Source: Sulfurovum sp. | GTDB taxonomy: Bacteria > Campylobacterota > Campylobacteria > Campylobacterales > Sulfurovaceae | Assembly: GCA_016744875.1 (NCBI GenBank) | Contig: JADGDL010000013.1 | Span: 1-50,028, forward strand | Length of the DNA: 50,028 bases | Direction of reading: 5' to 3' | In this document: positions 1-7,863 of the stretch, one piece after another | Position numbering within the stretch: the first letter of the stretch is position 1 | How the letters are laid out: every line of letters begins with the position of its first letter | Position numbers and translations under genes: made by a program | Notes under the pieces: model-generated | Databases searched by the model: none | Told to the model about the DNA's origin: nothing | What the model saw: the letters and a program-made list of their open reading frames with translations, nothing else

Positions 1-345
1 GAAGTATATCCAGATGAACCAATAGTTCTAGAATTCGATGCATTAGTCACCGATGGAGATGGAGATACCGAAACCACTACATTTAATGTTACTATAGATG
101 GTGACACAGTATTGGAAGGTAGTGATGGTCCTGATCTTATAGTCGGTAGTGATGCAGATGAAATAATTGATGGTGGAGGCGGAGATGATATAATCGATGC
201 TGGAGCTGGAGATGACACGATCGACGGTGGAGCTGGAGATGACACGATCGATGGTGGAGAGGATGATGATACTGTGATTAATAATCTTGGTGAAGATGAT
301 GATCTAACTAATATAGAGACGACTCTGGATGGAGATCTAGGGTAG
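1..345 (+). CDS. C-terminal end of a large RTX-type (hemolysin-type calcium-binding) secreted adhesin, 5' truncated by window
   Basis: Frame 1 is open from the first base to a TAG stop at 343-345, so this is the last 114 codons of a longer gene; the TTG at 112 is only an internal codon. The start carries a VTDGDGD-type segment common near the end of LapA-like adhesins. It is followed by glycine/aspartate nonapeptides of the GGxGxDxUx type (GGGGDDIID, GAGDDTIDG twice) that form a calcium-binding beta-roll in RTX proteins. The short acidic tail after the repeats is where type I secretion signals lie. A type I secretion system and the 5' end of another adhesin lie at the far end of the window. 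The family is confident, the exact protein unknown. Confidence 0.85.
   Translation, partial: EVYPDEPIVLEFDALVTDGDGDTETTTFNVTIDGDTVLEGSDGPDLIVGSDADEIIDGGGGDDIIDAGAGDDTIDGGAGDDTIDGGEDDDTVINNLGEDDDLTNIETTLDGDLG
201..254 (+). repeat. 27-bp tandem direct repeat encoding RTX nonapeptides
   Basis: Bases 201-227 and 228-254 are two 27-nt copies that differ at one position (gac versus gat). Each encodes nine residues of the GAGDDTIDG type. Near identity at the DNA level suggests recent duplication and makes the region prone to slippage and assembly collapse. Confidence 0.9.
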
Positions 346-407
346 TTTATAAGCTCGAAATATAGCATTACTTTTGTCAGTAGATATTACTGGTGAAAGT
401 GATCTTC

Positions 408-430
408 TTAAGCAGGTTAATCCTGCTTAA
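408..430. terminator. hairpin between convergent adhesin tail and hisS
   Basis: A perfect 9-bp stem (408-416 with 422-430, ttaagcagg/cctgcttaa) encloses a 5-nt loop. It lies between the adhesin stop at 345 and the hisS stop at 446, where convergent transcripts end. The U tract is weak (atcttt on the plus strand), so termination efficiency is uncertain. Confidence 0.6.
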
Positions 431-445
431 ATCTTTCAATGAGAG

Positions 446-1657
446 TTAAAACTCTTCCACCAAAACAGTTGATTCTTCTTTATTCTCTAAGTCTTTTATC
501 CAAACAGTACCATTTTTTAATTCATCTTCACCGATAAGAACACAGTAACGTGCATTTACTTTGTCTGCACCTTTCATATGACTCTTAAAACCTTTGGAAT
601 TGTATTCTACGGTTACTTTAGACTCTTTACGTTTTGCAGTAGCTATGGCAAATAATGCTTCAATAGCATCTTCAGTCATAGCTCCCAGATATATGCCATC
701 TTTTTGAACTTCTGGCATTTGTACAAGTTCCATGATTCTCTCTATTCCTATGGCAAAGCCTACCGCAGGAGTAGATTTACCGTCTAAAAACTCAACAAGC
801 ATGTCATAACGCCCACCACCTGCAATAGCAGACTGGGAGCCTATATCATTGCTTACAAATTCAAAAGCAGTTTTGTTGTAATAGTCTAGCCCACGTACAA
901 GGTTTGTGTCTACTTCATACTTGATACCTGCTTTGTCGAGCAGGGCAGTGAGTTTGTTAAAGTCAGTGTCACATTCTTCACAGAGGTTTGTGATGAGTTT
1001 TGGTACATTTGTAAGGAGTGATTGACATGTTTTGTTCTTACAGTCGAGTACACGGATAGGGTTGGTCTCTATACGTCTGTTACAATCTTCACAAAGTTCT
1101 TCTTTTATTTCTGTTAAAAAAGAAACAAGTTTTTGCTTATATGGAGGCATACAGGTAGTACAGCCCAGTGAATTAATCTGAAGATCAAAACCTATGCCAA
1201 GTTCTTCAAATATCTGGCTTATCATTGTGATAATGGTAAAGTCTTCATAAACTGAACCCTCACCAAAACTTTCACAACCAAACTGGTGAAATTCTCTTAG
1301 ACGACCTTTTTGTGGTCTTTCATAACGAAACATAGGCCCATAGTAGTAAAATTTCTGTTTAACTGGTTGACGGTCTAGTTTTGCAGAGACAAATGCACGT
1401 ACTACACCAGCAGTGCCCTCTGGACGCATACATACATCATTGCCACCTTTATCTTCAAACTGATACATCTCTTTACTCACTATGTCAGAACTGTCACCTA
1501 CAGAACGTTTGAAAAGAGCAGTCTCTTCAAGTATAGGTGTTTCTATGTATCTATACCCGTACTTCTTGGCTACACCTATGGCAGTCGTTACAATATGTAC
1601 AAAGCGTTGGCTGTCTTCAAACGTGAGGTCTTTCATACCTCTTAGTGGGTTTATCAT
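446..1657 (-). CDS. hisS: histidyl-tRNA synthetase
   Basis: This cytoplasmic class II aminoacyl-tRNA synthetase charges tRNA-His. The 403-residue protein has the typical start MINPLRGMKD, RPEGTA at about 78-83, motif 2 (FRYERPQKGRLREFHQFG, about 110-127), the HisRS-specific histidine-binding segments VRGLDYY (254-260) and GGGRYD (280-285), and motif 3 AVGFAIGIERI (about 298-308). Paired cysteines at 189/192, 206/211 and 226/229 form the cysteine-rich insertion seen in many bacterial HisRS. It is the last gene of the leftward tmk-coaD-ubiX group, 57 bp after tmk. Confidence 0.97.
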   Translation of the reverse strand: MINPLRGMKDLTFEDSQRFVHIVTTAIGVAKKYGYRYIETPILEETALFKRSVGDSSDIVSKEMYQFEDKGGNDVCMRPEGTAGVVRAFVSAKLDRQPVKQKFYYYGPMFRYERPQKGRLREFHQFGCESFGEGSVYEDFTIITMISQIFEELGIGFDLQINSLGCTTCMPPYKQKLVSFLTEIKEELCEDCNRRIETNPIRVLDCKNKTCQSLLTNVPKLITNLCEECDTDFNKLTALLDKAGIKYEVDTNLVRGLDYYNKTAFEFVSNDIGSQSAIAGGGRYDMLVEFLDGKSTPAVGFAIGIERIMELVQMPEVQKDGIYLGAMTEDAIEALFAIATAKRKESKVTVEYNSKGFKSHMKGADKVNARYCVLIGEDELKNGTVWIKDLENKEESTVLVEEF

Positions 1658-1714
1658 GATTTTATCCTTGTATCCAATAAGGTACGGTGTATAGCGTACT
1701 TGAAAATTATGGAA

Positions 1715-2290
1715 TTATACCTTCAAGTAGGTTAGTATCGATTGATTGATGTTTTCTATGCTGTCAGTGGCATCTATAAATAGATGAGGGATGTCAAGTT
1801 TTATAATACTCTGTCTCATATGTTCTTGCACTTCTAAAAGGTATTCTAACCCTCTTAATTCTATGCCGTCAAGACTTTTTTGTGAAGTACGTTCCTTTAG
1901 TGTTTCCATATTTGTTAAGAAAAGTATGATCTTATCTGGAAAGTGATCTTCAAGTGCAAATTTATTAAGTCTAACAAGTTGGTCAAAATCAAAGTCACCA
2001 TTTGCCAAAGCATAACCGATACCGGAGATGAAACCTCTGTCAGAGATGACGACCTTATCTTTGTTAGGTTTAACGATCTCTTCATAGTGCTCTGCCCGAT
2101 CTGCTAAAAAAAGTAAAAGTTCTGCTCTTTTTGATGCAAGAGAGTCTTGAAGGAGTATCTCTCTTGCTTTAACACCAAATGCAGTACCACCAGGCTCTTT
2201 CGTGATCACAAGTTCAGAGTGTTTTTCTGCTAAGAGGTCTATCTGTGTACTTTTTCCACAAGTATCGATACCTTCAAACAGTATATACAT
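1715..2290 (-). CDS. tmk: thymidylate kinase
   Basis: It phosphorylates dTMP to dTDP with ATP for DNA synthesis. The 191-residue protein begins at once with a P-loop in the form FEGIDTCGKST (residues 5-15); the usual family form is GIDGAGKST, so the Thr-Cys pair is a mild variant. TKEPGGT near residue 30 and SDRGF near 83 match the TMP-binding and DR motifs, although the usual DRYxxS is DRGFIS here. Its start overlaps the coaD stop, so translation is probably coupled. Confidence 0.95.
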   Translation of the reverse strand: MYILFEGIDTCGKSTQIDLLAEKHSELVITKEPGGTAFGVKAREILLQDSLASKRAELLLFLADRAEHYEEIVKPNKDKVVISDRGFISGIGYALANGDFDFDQLVRLNKFALEDHFPDKIILFLTNMETLKERTSQKSLDGIELRGLEYLLEVQEHMRQSIIKLDIPHLFIDATDSIENINQSILTYLKV

Positions 2291-2775
2291 TATTTTCTAT
2301 ACGCTTGTATCATTTTATGTGCTACAGGTGGTAGAAGGTGTTCAACTTTTCCATTAAATGGTAAGATGGATCGAACCACAGAAGAACTAACAAAGGCATG
2401 TTCAAGACTTGGCATAAGGTATATAGTCTCTAATTCTTTTTTAAGTGAAGCATTTGCATACCCCATTTGAATTTCATACTCGAAGTCACTCACAGCACGT
2501 AATCCACGTATAATAATGTTAGCATTAAGTTTGTCAGAAAGGTCCACAAGTAAACCTTCAAAGCCTACAACTCTAATTTTTGGAGAATCCTTAGTCACTG
2601 CTTCAACCATAGCGATACGTTGATCATGTGTAAACATAGGTTCTTTGGATGCACTTTGCGCTACGGCTACAACGATCTCATCAAACATGACAGATGCACG
2701 ATTCATAATGTCTAAATGACCATTTGTAACAGGGTCAAAAGTTCCGGGGTAGATCGCACGTTTTATATCACTCAT
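2290..2775 (-). CDS. coaD: phosphopantetheine adenylyltransferase
   Basis: This enzyme transfers AMP to 4'-phosphopantetheine, the penultimate step of coenzyme A synthesis. The nucleotidyltransferase motif YPGTFDPVTNGH (T/HxGH class) is at the N terminus, IIRGLRAVSDFEYE is mid-protein and FVSSSVVR is near the C terminus, as in CoaD. The ATG at 2775 is preferred over an upstream in-frame start at 2793: a GGAAATAAC ribosome-binding site sits just before it and the family starts there, giving 161 residues. It begins immediately after the ubiX stop and overlaps the tmk start by one base. Confidence 0.96.
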   Translation of the reverse strand: MSDIKRAIYPGTFDPVTNGHLDIMNRASVMFDEIVVAVAQSASKEPMFTHDQRIAMVEAVTKDSPKIRVVGFEGLLVDLSDKLNANIIIRGLRAVSDFEYEIQMGYANASLKKELETIYLMPSLEHAFVSSSVVRSILPFNGKVEHLLPPVAHKMIQAYRK

Positions 2776-2776
2776 G

Positions 2777-3298
2777 TTATTTCCATCTCTCATATAAATT
2801 ATTCTCGATGCCTAAAACATCGTACCATTTCCCGATGATGAACTTCTCCATATCTTCAAGGCTGGAAGATTCTGAATAATAGCCCATGACAGGTGGTGCG
2901 ATGATGACACCAAGTGTAGCCAATTTTTGCATATTTTCTAAAGCAATGGCAGAAAAAGGAAGTTCACGAGGTGCCAAAAGTAACTTTTTTTGTTCTTTGA
3001 GTGCAACGGCTGCAACACGTGAAGGAAGGTTATCGGAAATCCCACAAGCTACTTTTGCTAAAGTATTCATACTACAAGGTATGATAGCAGTTGCATCCAC
3101 GCTAAAAGATCCCGAAGAGATAGACGCTGCGATATTATCACTTGTATGTAATGTTACTCTTTTATTTTCAAATGATTCAACAGTTAAGGCATTATCACTT
3201 ACTATCACATGGGCTTCTATATATTCAGGTAAGTAGTCTATGAACTTCTTGCCTAATTGTACACCAGATGCGCCTGTAATTGCTATGACGAGTTTCAT
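2777..3298 (-). CDS. ubiX: flavin prenyltransferase UbiX
   Basis: It makes prenylated FMN, the cofactor of UbiD-type decarboxylases, which are used in quinone synthesis. The 173-residue protein shows the N-terminal GASGVQLG nucleotide/flavin-binding segment (8-15), IIPCSMNTLAKVACGISDNL mid-protein and LLLAPRELPFS, all hallmarks of the UbiX/Pad family. It is the first gene of the leftward ubiX-coaD-tmk-hisS run. No ubiD is present in the window. Confidence 0.95.
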   Translation of the reverse strand: MKLVIAITGASGVQLGKKFIDYLPEYIEAHVIVSDNALTVESFENKRVTLHTSDNIAASISSGSFSVDATAIIPCSMNTLAKVACGISDNLPSRVAAVALKEQKKLLLAPRELPFSAIALENMQKLATLGVIIAPPVMGYYSESSSLEDMEKFIIGKWYDVLGIENNLYERWK

Positions 3299-3368
3299 TT
3301 ATTGCCTTGTTATATAATTGTATGGATTATATCAAAAGTAGTTAACAAAATAATTAATAAAAAAGATT

Positions 3369-4463
3369 CTACTTCTCTTCCTTTAAAGAAAATTTTCCTA
3401 TCTCTTCTAAAAATGTAGTAGCATATGAGCCTTTAGGTAAGTAGAACTCTACAGTCAACATTTTCGTATCATTATTATAAAGAGTTTCTACATCTTTTGG
3501 CCAAATCCATGCAAAGCGCCTGTCACCTTTGAGACTATTAAGTTCAGTGTCATCAAAATCTTCTTCCAAGTAGTAAGCATCACTTTTGGCTCTGTCTACA
3601 TTTGCTCCGCAGAGTAGTCCTGTAGGTGAAAGTTTTTTATCAGTAAAAGCTTGTGAAGACTGATGCATATCTTTAACATAGTTGAACTTTCCATATGGGT
3701 AGGGCATAATGAGATCACCTATAAAAAGCTTAAAAAATTGTGACTGTTTGGCTAAGACTTTGACCAGTTCTAAAGGATATTGTAATTTTCTAGCTGCTGT
3801 TTGTAAATCATGACTTTCGATGATAGAAGATAGTTTAACTCTTGAGCCCAGCCATCGGTTATAGAGGTAACTTTGGTAAGCAGATACAAGGAGTTTTTCT
3901 TTACTCCCTTTAAGTTTTTTCCCGCTGTGGGCTAACTCCTTCCCTTGAAGGTAAGAACGACTCTCTTCACCAAAACGTTGGTAACCGTAGTAATTTGGTA
4001 TGCCGTCTTTTTGCATCTTTTTAGCAGTGGTATTAAAGAATTTTGCATCTTTTTCGTTGATATTGTGCAGGATGATGGAAAATCTGTTGCCTTTTAGATG
4101 GCCTATCTTAATGGGTGACTTATTGTAGCTACGTTCAAGTATTTCTATCTTTTCTGTGGTGAGATTTCTGTTGAGCTCTTTTTCGTACCTCTTTGGAAGA
4201 GAGATGTACTGTATGGTCGTGGCATTTTTATCTTTGAGACCGGCATAGCCTATCTCTCGTTCCTGTAGACCTGTAGCTTTTGCTAAAACGGTAATGAGTT
4301 TCCATGTGCTCATGTCAGTTTTTTGTATCTTAAGTATGAGGTAGTTTCCAGTGCCGGTGAAAGTATAAAGAGGTATCTCTTCTACAAAAAAGCGTTCTAC
4401 AGTTTGTTTAAAATCAAAATGAAGAGGGGTATGGTCATAGGCATAATGTTTAATGTGATTCAT
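3369..4463 (-). CDS. truD: tRNA pseudouridine synthase D
   Basis: This enzyme converts U13 of tRNA-Glu to pseudouridine. The 364-residue protein carries the signature GYAGLKDKNATTIQ (72-85) with the likely catalytic Asp78, then KGNRFSIILHN and a C-terminal TRUD core with YYGYQRFGE. The length matches the E. coli enzyme. A 70-bp gap separates it from ubiX, and it is 48 bp downstream of the membrane protein at 4512-5303. Confidence 0.95.
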   Translation of the reverse strand: MNHIKHYAYDHTPLHFDFKQTVERFFVEEIPLYTFTGTGNYLILKIQKTDMSTWKLITVLAKATGLQEREIGYAGLKDKNATTIQYISLPKRYEKELNRNLTTEKIEILERSYNKSPIKIGHLKGNRFSIILHNINEKDAKFFNTTAKKMQKDGIPNYYGYQRFGEESRSYLQGKELAHSGKKLKGSKEKLLVSAYQSYLYNRWLGSRVKLSSIIESHDLQTAARKLQYPLELVKVLAKQSQFFKLFIGDLIMPYPYGKFNYVKDMHQSSQAFTDKKLSPTGLLCGANVDRAKSDAYYLEEDFDDTELNSLKGDRRFAWIWPKDVETLYNNDTKMLTVEFYLPKGSYATTFLEEIGKFSLKEEK

Positions 4464-4511
4464 GGAAGAATTATATCTAAAATATACGTTTCTTAGCCAT
4501 ATTATCTTATC

Positions 4512-5303
4512 TTATCCGCACTTTCCAGGGGCACACTTCATACCATTAAACTTACCGGTGAGTGTTTCATTTTCATCTATGCCTTCTTCGTGCATTTTAT
4601 CCATCATGGCTTTCATTTCATCTGGATGGGCTATGAAGTTATACCCTTTGGTAAGCGTAAAGACACCATAAATGATCACAAGTATGGCTGCGAGCTTCAT
4701 CATGGTGCCACGAAGAGAGCCTTTTTGTAAAAACTTGGTGATGAATCCTAAGAAGAATAGTGCAGGGATAGTAGCTAGTCCAAATGTAGCCATGACCAGC
4801 GCACCACCTAAAGGATTAGCTGTACTTGCAGCGAAAATGGCAAAAGAGTAAACAAGTCCACAGGGAATGATACCGTTAAGCATACCTAAAAGGTAGAAAC
4901 TACCATAAGATCTGGATGACATCAGGCTTCTAAAAGTGTTTTGATACCAGCTATATCTTGATATAGAGAGCTCTGCAGAGTTTAAAAACTTCCATTTTCC
5001 AAGTAGAGAGCCTCCTGCAAGTATCATAAGTACTCCTGTTATTACAAAGAGTATGCCTTTGGTTGTGGGTGTAAAAGCGATTACCTGTCCAATATAACCA
5101 AAGATGGCACCCAATATAGCATAAGTAGTGACACGACCAAAATTATAGGCAAGATGAGAAGTGGTTTGTTGTATATAGGTGGATCGTTGATCTAGTTTAC
5201 TTGAAGAATATGCAACAACTATCCCTCCACACATACCTATACAATGTCCTACTGATCCTAAAAATGCTGTTGTCAATATAATGATCAGATCGATGTTGCC
5301 CAA
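4512..5303 (-). CDS. UreH/DsbD-like transmembrane protein (TauE/SafE-type annotation) with C-terminal CxxGKCG tail
   Basis: This is a multi-pass inner-membrane protein of 263 residues. It has the family motif GHCIGMCGG (19-27) in the first membrane segment, NGIIPCGLVY in the middle, and about six hydrophobic segments. Relatives are often annotated as sulfite exporter TauE/SafE-like or UreH-like and are often linked to copper delivery to cytochrome oxidase; transport substrate here is inference. After the last helix is a soluble, charged tail ending in MKCAPGKCG (255-263), the motif also found in the Cus copper locus of this window. Translation appears to start at a TTG (5303) with AGG seven bases upstream. 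Confidence 0.8.
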   Translation of the reverse strand: MGNIDLIIILTTAFLGSVGHCIGMCGGIVVAYSSSKLDQRSTYIQQTTSHLAYNFGRVTTYAILGAIFGYIGQVIAFTPTTKGILFVITGVLMILAGGSLLGKWKFLNSAELSISRYSWYQNTFRSLMSSRSYGSFYLLGMLNGIIPCGLVYSFAIFAASTANPLGGALVMATFGLATIPALFFLGFITKFLQKGSLRGTMMKLAAILVIIYGVFTLTKGYNFIAHPDEMKAMMDKMHEEGIDENETLTGKFNGMKCAPGKCG

Positions 5304-5339
5304 TGATTTGCCTATGTTTGTTGTTTTGCCAAACTATAG

Positions 5340-5345
5340 TATAAT
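5340..5345 (+). promoter_or_regulatory. -10 box for the terB-like/acyP operon
   Basis: TATAAT lies 38 bp before the GTG start at 5383 in a short divergent intergenic region, with A/T-rich tracts upstream and no clear -35, as is common in Campylobacterota. Confidence 0.6.
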
Positions 5346-5382
5346 TTTGTTAAAATAATGTTAATAACTTTAAAGGAAGAGC

Positions 5383-5820
5383 GTGTTAAAAAGTTTTAAA
5401 CGTAATTTTATGAAAATGTTCAGAGAATTACTTGTCTACCATCACAGTTCTTTGGAATACAGAGCTAAGATATTAACATTGATGATCTCAGCCAATGGCG
5501 ATATTTGTGAATGTGAAAAACAAAAGCTTAAAGAGATAGCCAAAAGAACATATAAAGATGATGAAGAGCGAGCAGAACTTCTCATTGATACGGTCAATGA
5601 ATACCACTCTAAGATTGTTACAAATAATGGACTGGACTTTGAACATCTAATACAATTGGTGACAAAAGAGACAAAAGAGGTACCTCGTTTTGTTAAAAAA
5701 ATAGACATGTCTTTACTCATGGAGCTTCATGAATGTATTGATGATGAAGATGATATACTGTTCCAAATGCGTATCATTGAGTTTTTACAAACACTTAAAG
5801 ACGAGTATAAAGTAGCCTAA
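5383..5820 (+). CDS. TerB-like helical protein of unknown function
   Basis: A 145-residue, mostly helical protein with no signal peptide. The N-terminal part YRAKILTLMISANGDICECEKQKLKEIAKRTY resembles the TerB/DjlA N-terminal fold (a helical domain with an acidic 'A-x-GDI-x-x-E' turn), but the match is weak. The GTG start is supported by an AAAGGAAGAG ribosome-binding site. It leads a tight operon, ending two bases before acyP. No tellurite genes are nearby, so only the fold is suggested. Confidence 0.65.
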   Translation: MLKSFKRNFMKMFRELLVYHHSSLEYRAKILTLMISANGDICECEKQKLKEIAKRTYKDDEERAELLIDTVNEYHSKIVTNNGLDFEHLIQLVTKETKEVPRFVKKIDMSLLMELHECIDDEDDILFQMRIIEFLQTLKDEYKVA

Positions 5821-5822
5821 AT

Positions 5823-6098
5823 ATGGAATGGTATAAGTTCATTGTCTATGGCAGGGTACAAGGTGTGTTTTATCGTAAATCAGTCTCCCAGGCATTGATG
5901 AAAAAACAGTTTAAAGGGTATATCCAAAATCTTAATGACGGTACGGTAGAAATAGTAGCGGAAGTATTTGATGATGATTTTGATACGTTTATGGACATAT
6001 TAAAAGATGGGTCACTAATGAGTAGTGTAGAAGAGGTAAAGTATGATATATTTGACGACGCAGTATTTGAAACCGATGGTTTCGAGATACGATATTAG
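5823..6098 (+). CDS. acyP: acylphosphatase
   Basis: It hydrolyses acyl-phosphate bonds in the cytoplasm. The 91-residue protein has the family signature GRVQGVFYRKSV (10-21) with the phosphate-binding Arg, and GYIQNLNDGTVEIVAE with the catalytic Asn. The length is exactly that of the family. It sits two bases after the TerB-like gene and ten bases before the Cys-rich mini-gene, so the three probably form one transcript. Confidence 0.95.
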   Translation: MEWYKFIVYGRVQGVFYRKSVSQALMKKQFKGYIQNLNDGTVEIVAEVFDDDFDTFMDILKDGSLMSSVEEVKYDIFDDAVFETDGFEIRY

Positions 6099-6107
6099 GA
6101 GAGTATA

Positions 6108-6308
6108 ATGAGTTCTGGTTGGGGATGTCAATTCATGGGTACCAAAGGTGATGATAAAGAGTGGTGTCTAAAGCTACACCATCATTGTGAACCGGGATGT
6201 AAAGGCTGCATTATTGCAGGTCAGGTAGAGTTTTCTAAACCGGATATCTCTGAAGAGCAGGAAAGAAAAGTAAAAAAACGAAGTGATAATCCTTTGGGGG
6301 ATAAATAA
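6108..6308 (+). CDS. small cysteine-rich protein of unknown function
   Basis: A 66-residue protein with cysteines at 7, 20, 27, 31 and 34 and a HHHC cluster (24-27), followed by a charged, probably disordered C terminus. The block CEPGCKGC (27-34) looks like a metal- or cluster-binding site. There is no signal peptide. A clear GGAGAG ribosome-binding site precedes the ATG. I do not recognise a named family; co-transcription with acyP is the only context. Confidence 0.75.
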   Translation: MSSGWGCQFMGTKGDDKEWCLKLHHHCEPGCKGCIIAGQVEFSKPDISEEQERKVKKRSDNPLGDK

Positions 6309-6314
6309 GATTTT

Positions 6315-6344
6315 ATACATTCCATAGCTTGGTATGGAATGTAT
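6315..6344 (+). terminator. hairpin terminator between convergent genes
   Basis: A perfect 12-bp stem (6315-6326 with 6333-6344) with a 6-nt loop lies seven bases after the Cys-rich gene stop and just before the stop of the convergent lipoprotein gene. The plus-strand tail gtttctta is moderately U-rich. Confidence 0.7.
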
Positions 6345-6349
6345 GTTTC

Positions 6350-7012
6350 TTATTGGAGTTCTGTTTTTACTTTAAGTACAGGATTTAATATCCACTTATC
6401 TCCAGCCGGGTGTATAGACTTGTCAGCATCAAAATCAATGACCATATCTACACTAGCACCATCTAGAAGTGTAAAGTTATGATTATATTTGATAGTGTTA
6501 CTTGGTACTTTAAGTGCATGTGGCTCCAAGTTATTTTCTTCAGTTAGTATAATATAGTTTGCTTCGGGGTGTGGATTACCCAATATATTAAGCTTAGCAT
6601 CCGGAACATTTCCAAGTATTAAACGTAATTGTGTATAGTCACCGCTTGGTATTAACTCTTCCCCCATGAATGTAGTGATGCCATTTTGTAATTCTAGTAA
6701 GTCATAAGTGACATTTGGTGTTGCAACAACGATCCATTCTCCATCATCACTGTCATCATCTTCAGTACCTTCTCTATTAACACGCACTTCTACGATGGTC
6801 ACATAGACTGCCTCATAGTCAGCTGGTGCATCTGTCAAGTGAACAGATAACTTACCTTGACCAATTGCAGAAGATGAAGTAGTAGGTGTAGTACTGGTAT
6901 CAGTGGTACTAGTTGTAGCTGTTGAAGAGCTACTCCCACCACCACATCCTAGCACTATTAAACTGGTTGTCAATAACAACGCTAAAGCCGTGATTTTATG
7001 AAAAATTTTCAT
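6350..7012 (-). CDS. DUF4382-type lipoprotein under a c-di-GMP riboswitch
   Basis: A 220-residue secreted lipoprotein. The signal peptide ends in a lipobox (VLGC, Cys23), followed by a Gly/Ser/Thr-rich linker (about 24-50). The segment KLSVHLTDAPADYEAVYVTI marks the DUF4382 beta-sandwich fold, and the rest is beta-rich and acidic (for example EDDDSDDGEW). The function of this domain is not established; it is usually on the cell surface or in the periplasm. The gene stands alone, and its leader holds a GEMM-I riboswitch (7081-7160), so its expression should follow cyclic di-GMP. AAGGATCT serves as ribosome-binding site. Confidence 0.85.
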   Translation of the reverse strand: MKIFHKITALALLLTTSLIVLGCGGGSSSSTATTSTTDTSTTPTTSSSAIGQGKLSVHLTDAPADYEAVYVTIVEVRVNREGTEDDDSDDGEWIVVATPNVTYDLLELQNGITTFMGEELIPSGDYTQLRLILGNVPDAKLNILGNPHPEANYIILTEENNLEPHALKVPSNTIKYNHNFTLLDGASVDMVIDFDADKSIHPAGDKWILNPVLKVKTELQ

Positions 7013-7080
7013 GTAGATCCTTTATGTAGTTTTTATGTAAGTGCTGGTCCAGAAAAATAGAAAAAGATATCCACTTTATG

Positions 7081-7160
7081 TATTTGGTAACCTGGCGATC
7101 TCAACAACTGAGACCCATAGCTTTCCGTCCTTGCTTCACAACAAGTTTGGCACAACAAAT
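7081..7160 (-). ncRNA. cyclic di-GMP-I (GEMM-I) riboswitch
   Basis: Read on the minus strand, this holds GCCAAAC, then a 6-bp hairpin capped by a GUGA tetraloop, then GGACGGAAAGCUA, then a 7-bp P2 stem (GGUCUCA/UGAGAUC), then GCCAGGUUACC. That is the order of the GEMM-I aptamer, including the GNRA loop and its receptor side. The outer stem P1 forms from AUUUG..GU with AC-CAAAU at the two ends. Compared with the common core (GGCAAACC...GACGCAAAGC), G becomes C and C becomes G at facing positions, a compensatory swap. The aptamer ends about 70 nt before the DUF4382 lipoprotein start. I see no clear intrinsic terminator, so control may be at translation. Confidence 0.87.
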
Positions 7161-7176
7161 AATATTTTGTAAATGA

Positions 7177-7189
7177 TCACTATTAGTGA
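7177..7189. promoter_or_regulatory. 13-bp palindrome in riboswitch leader, possible operator
   Basis: TCACTATTAGTGA is a perfect inverted repeat around a central T. It lies between the predicted -10 (7204-7209) and the GEMM aptamer on the minus strand. It could be a regulator site or a small 5' hairpin; the evidence is symmetry and position only. Confidence 0.35.
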
Positions 7190-7203
7190 CAAAGTACAAT
7201 TAA

Positions 7204-7209
7204 AGTATA
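7204..7209 (-). promoter_or_regulatory. -10 box for riboswitch-lipoprotein transcript
   Basis: On the minus strand this reads TATACT, preceded by TG at the extended -10 distance. It would start RNA near 7197, upstream of the complete GEMM aptamer. Confidence 0.55.
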
Positions 7210-7253
7210 CATTAAATTTTTTAAAACAATTTGAAGTAAAAAGTAAGCACTAA

Positions 7254-7781
7254 TTACGCCATCTCTTTTCCAAACTTCTCTTTCAATTTTGCTAATTTAG
7301 GTGGTATAACAGCCATACAGTAACCTTGCATACTATTTTGTCTGTAGTAGTCTTGGTGATACTCTTCAGCTTTGTAGTAGTTTTCTAAAGGTTCTATCAC
7401 TGTCACTATAGGTGTACTCCAGTCAGTCTGTGCAGCTTCCATGGCTGCTTGGGCAGTTTCCAGGGTTTCCTCATCTGTGTAGAGGATGGTTGAGCGGTAT
7501 TGTGTACCGTGGTCTGCACCTTGGTAGTTTAGGGTAGTTGGATTATGTACAAGAAAAAAGATATCTAAAAGCGTATCTGATGTAATGATAGAGTCGTCAT
7601 AAGTGATTTTTATGACTTCTGCGTAACCAGTGTCTCCTGTACAGATATCTCTGTAAGTCGGGTTAAGGGTATGACCATTTGCATAACCGCTTTCAACATC
7701 ACTGACACCCTTAAGCAGTTCAAAGACCGCCTCCGTACACCAGAAACATCCACCGCCTACTATTAATTCTTTTACCGCCAT
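7254..7781 (-). CDS. msrA: peptide-methionine (S)-S-oxide reductase
   Basis: It reduces methionine-S-sulfoxide in proteins, using thioredoxin as electron donor. The 175-residue protein carries GGCFWCTEAVF with the nucleophilic Cys12, then GYANG, GYAEV and YHQDYYRQN, and a resolving Cys in QGYCMAVI near 157. No signal peptide is present, so it is cytoplasmic. It is divergent from the thioredoxin gene at 7864, a plausible partner. Confidence 0.96.
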   Translation of the reverse strand: MAVKELIVGGGCFWCTEAVFELLKGVSDVESGYANGHTLNPTYRDICTGDTGYAEVIKITYDDSIITSDTLLDIFFLVHNPTTLNYQGADHGTQYRSTILYTDEETLETAQAAMEAAQTDWSTPIVTVIEPLENYYKAEEYHQDYYRQNSMQGYCMAVIPPKLAKLKEKFGKEMA

Positions 7782-7826
7782 ATTGATACCTTCTGAGTTT
7801 ATTTAATTTGTATTTACTTTATTTGC

Positions 7827-7832
7827 TATAAT
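7827..7832 (+). promoter_or_regulatory. extended -10 promoter for thioredoxin/two-component operon
   Basis: TGCTATAAT (TATAAT at 7827-7832) lies 32 bp before the thioredoxin ATG, in the region divergent from msrA. Confidence 0.65.
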
Positions 7833-7863
7833 ATCTACAAAAATATAATAAGGGATTAAAGTT

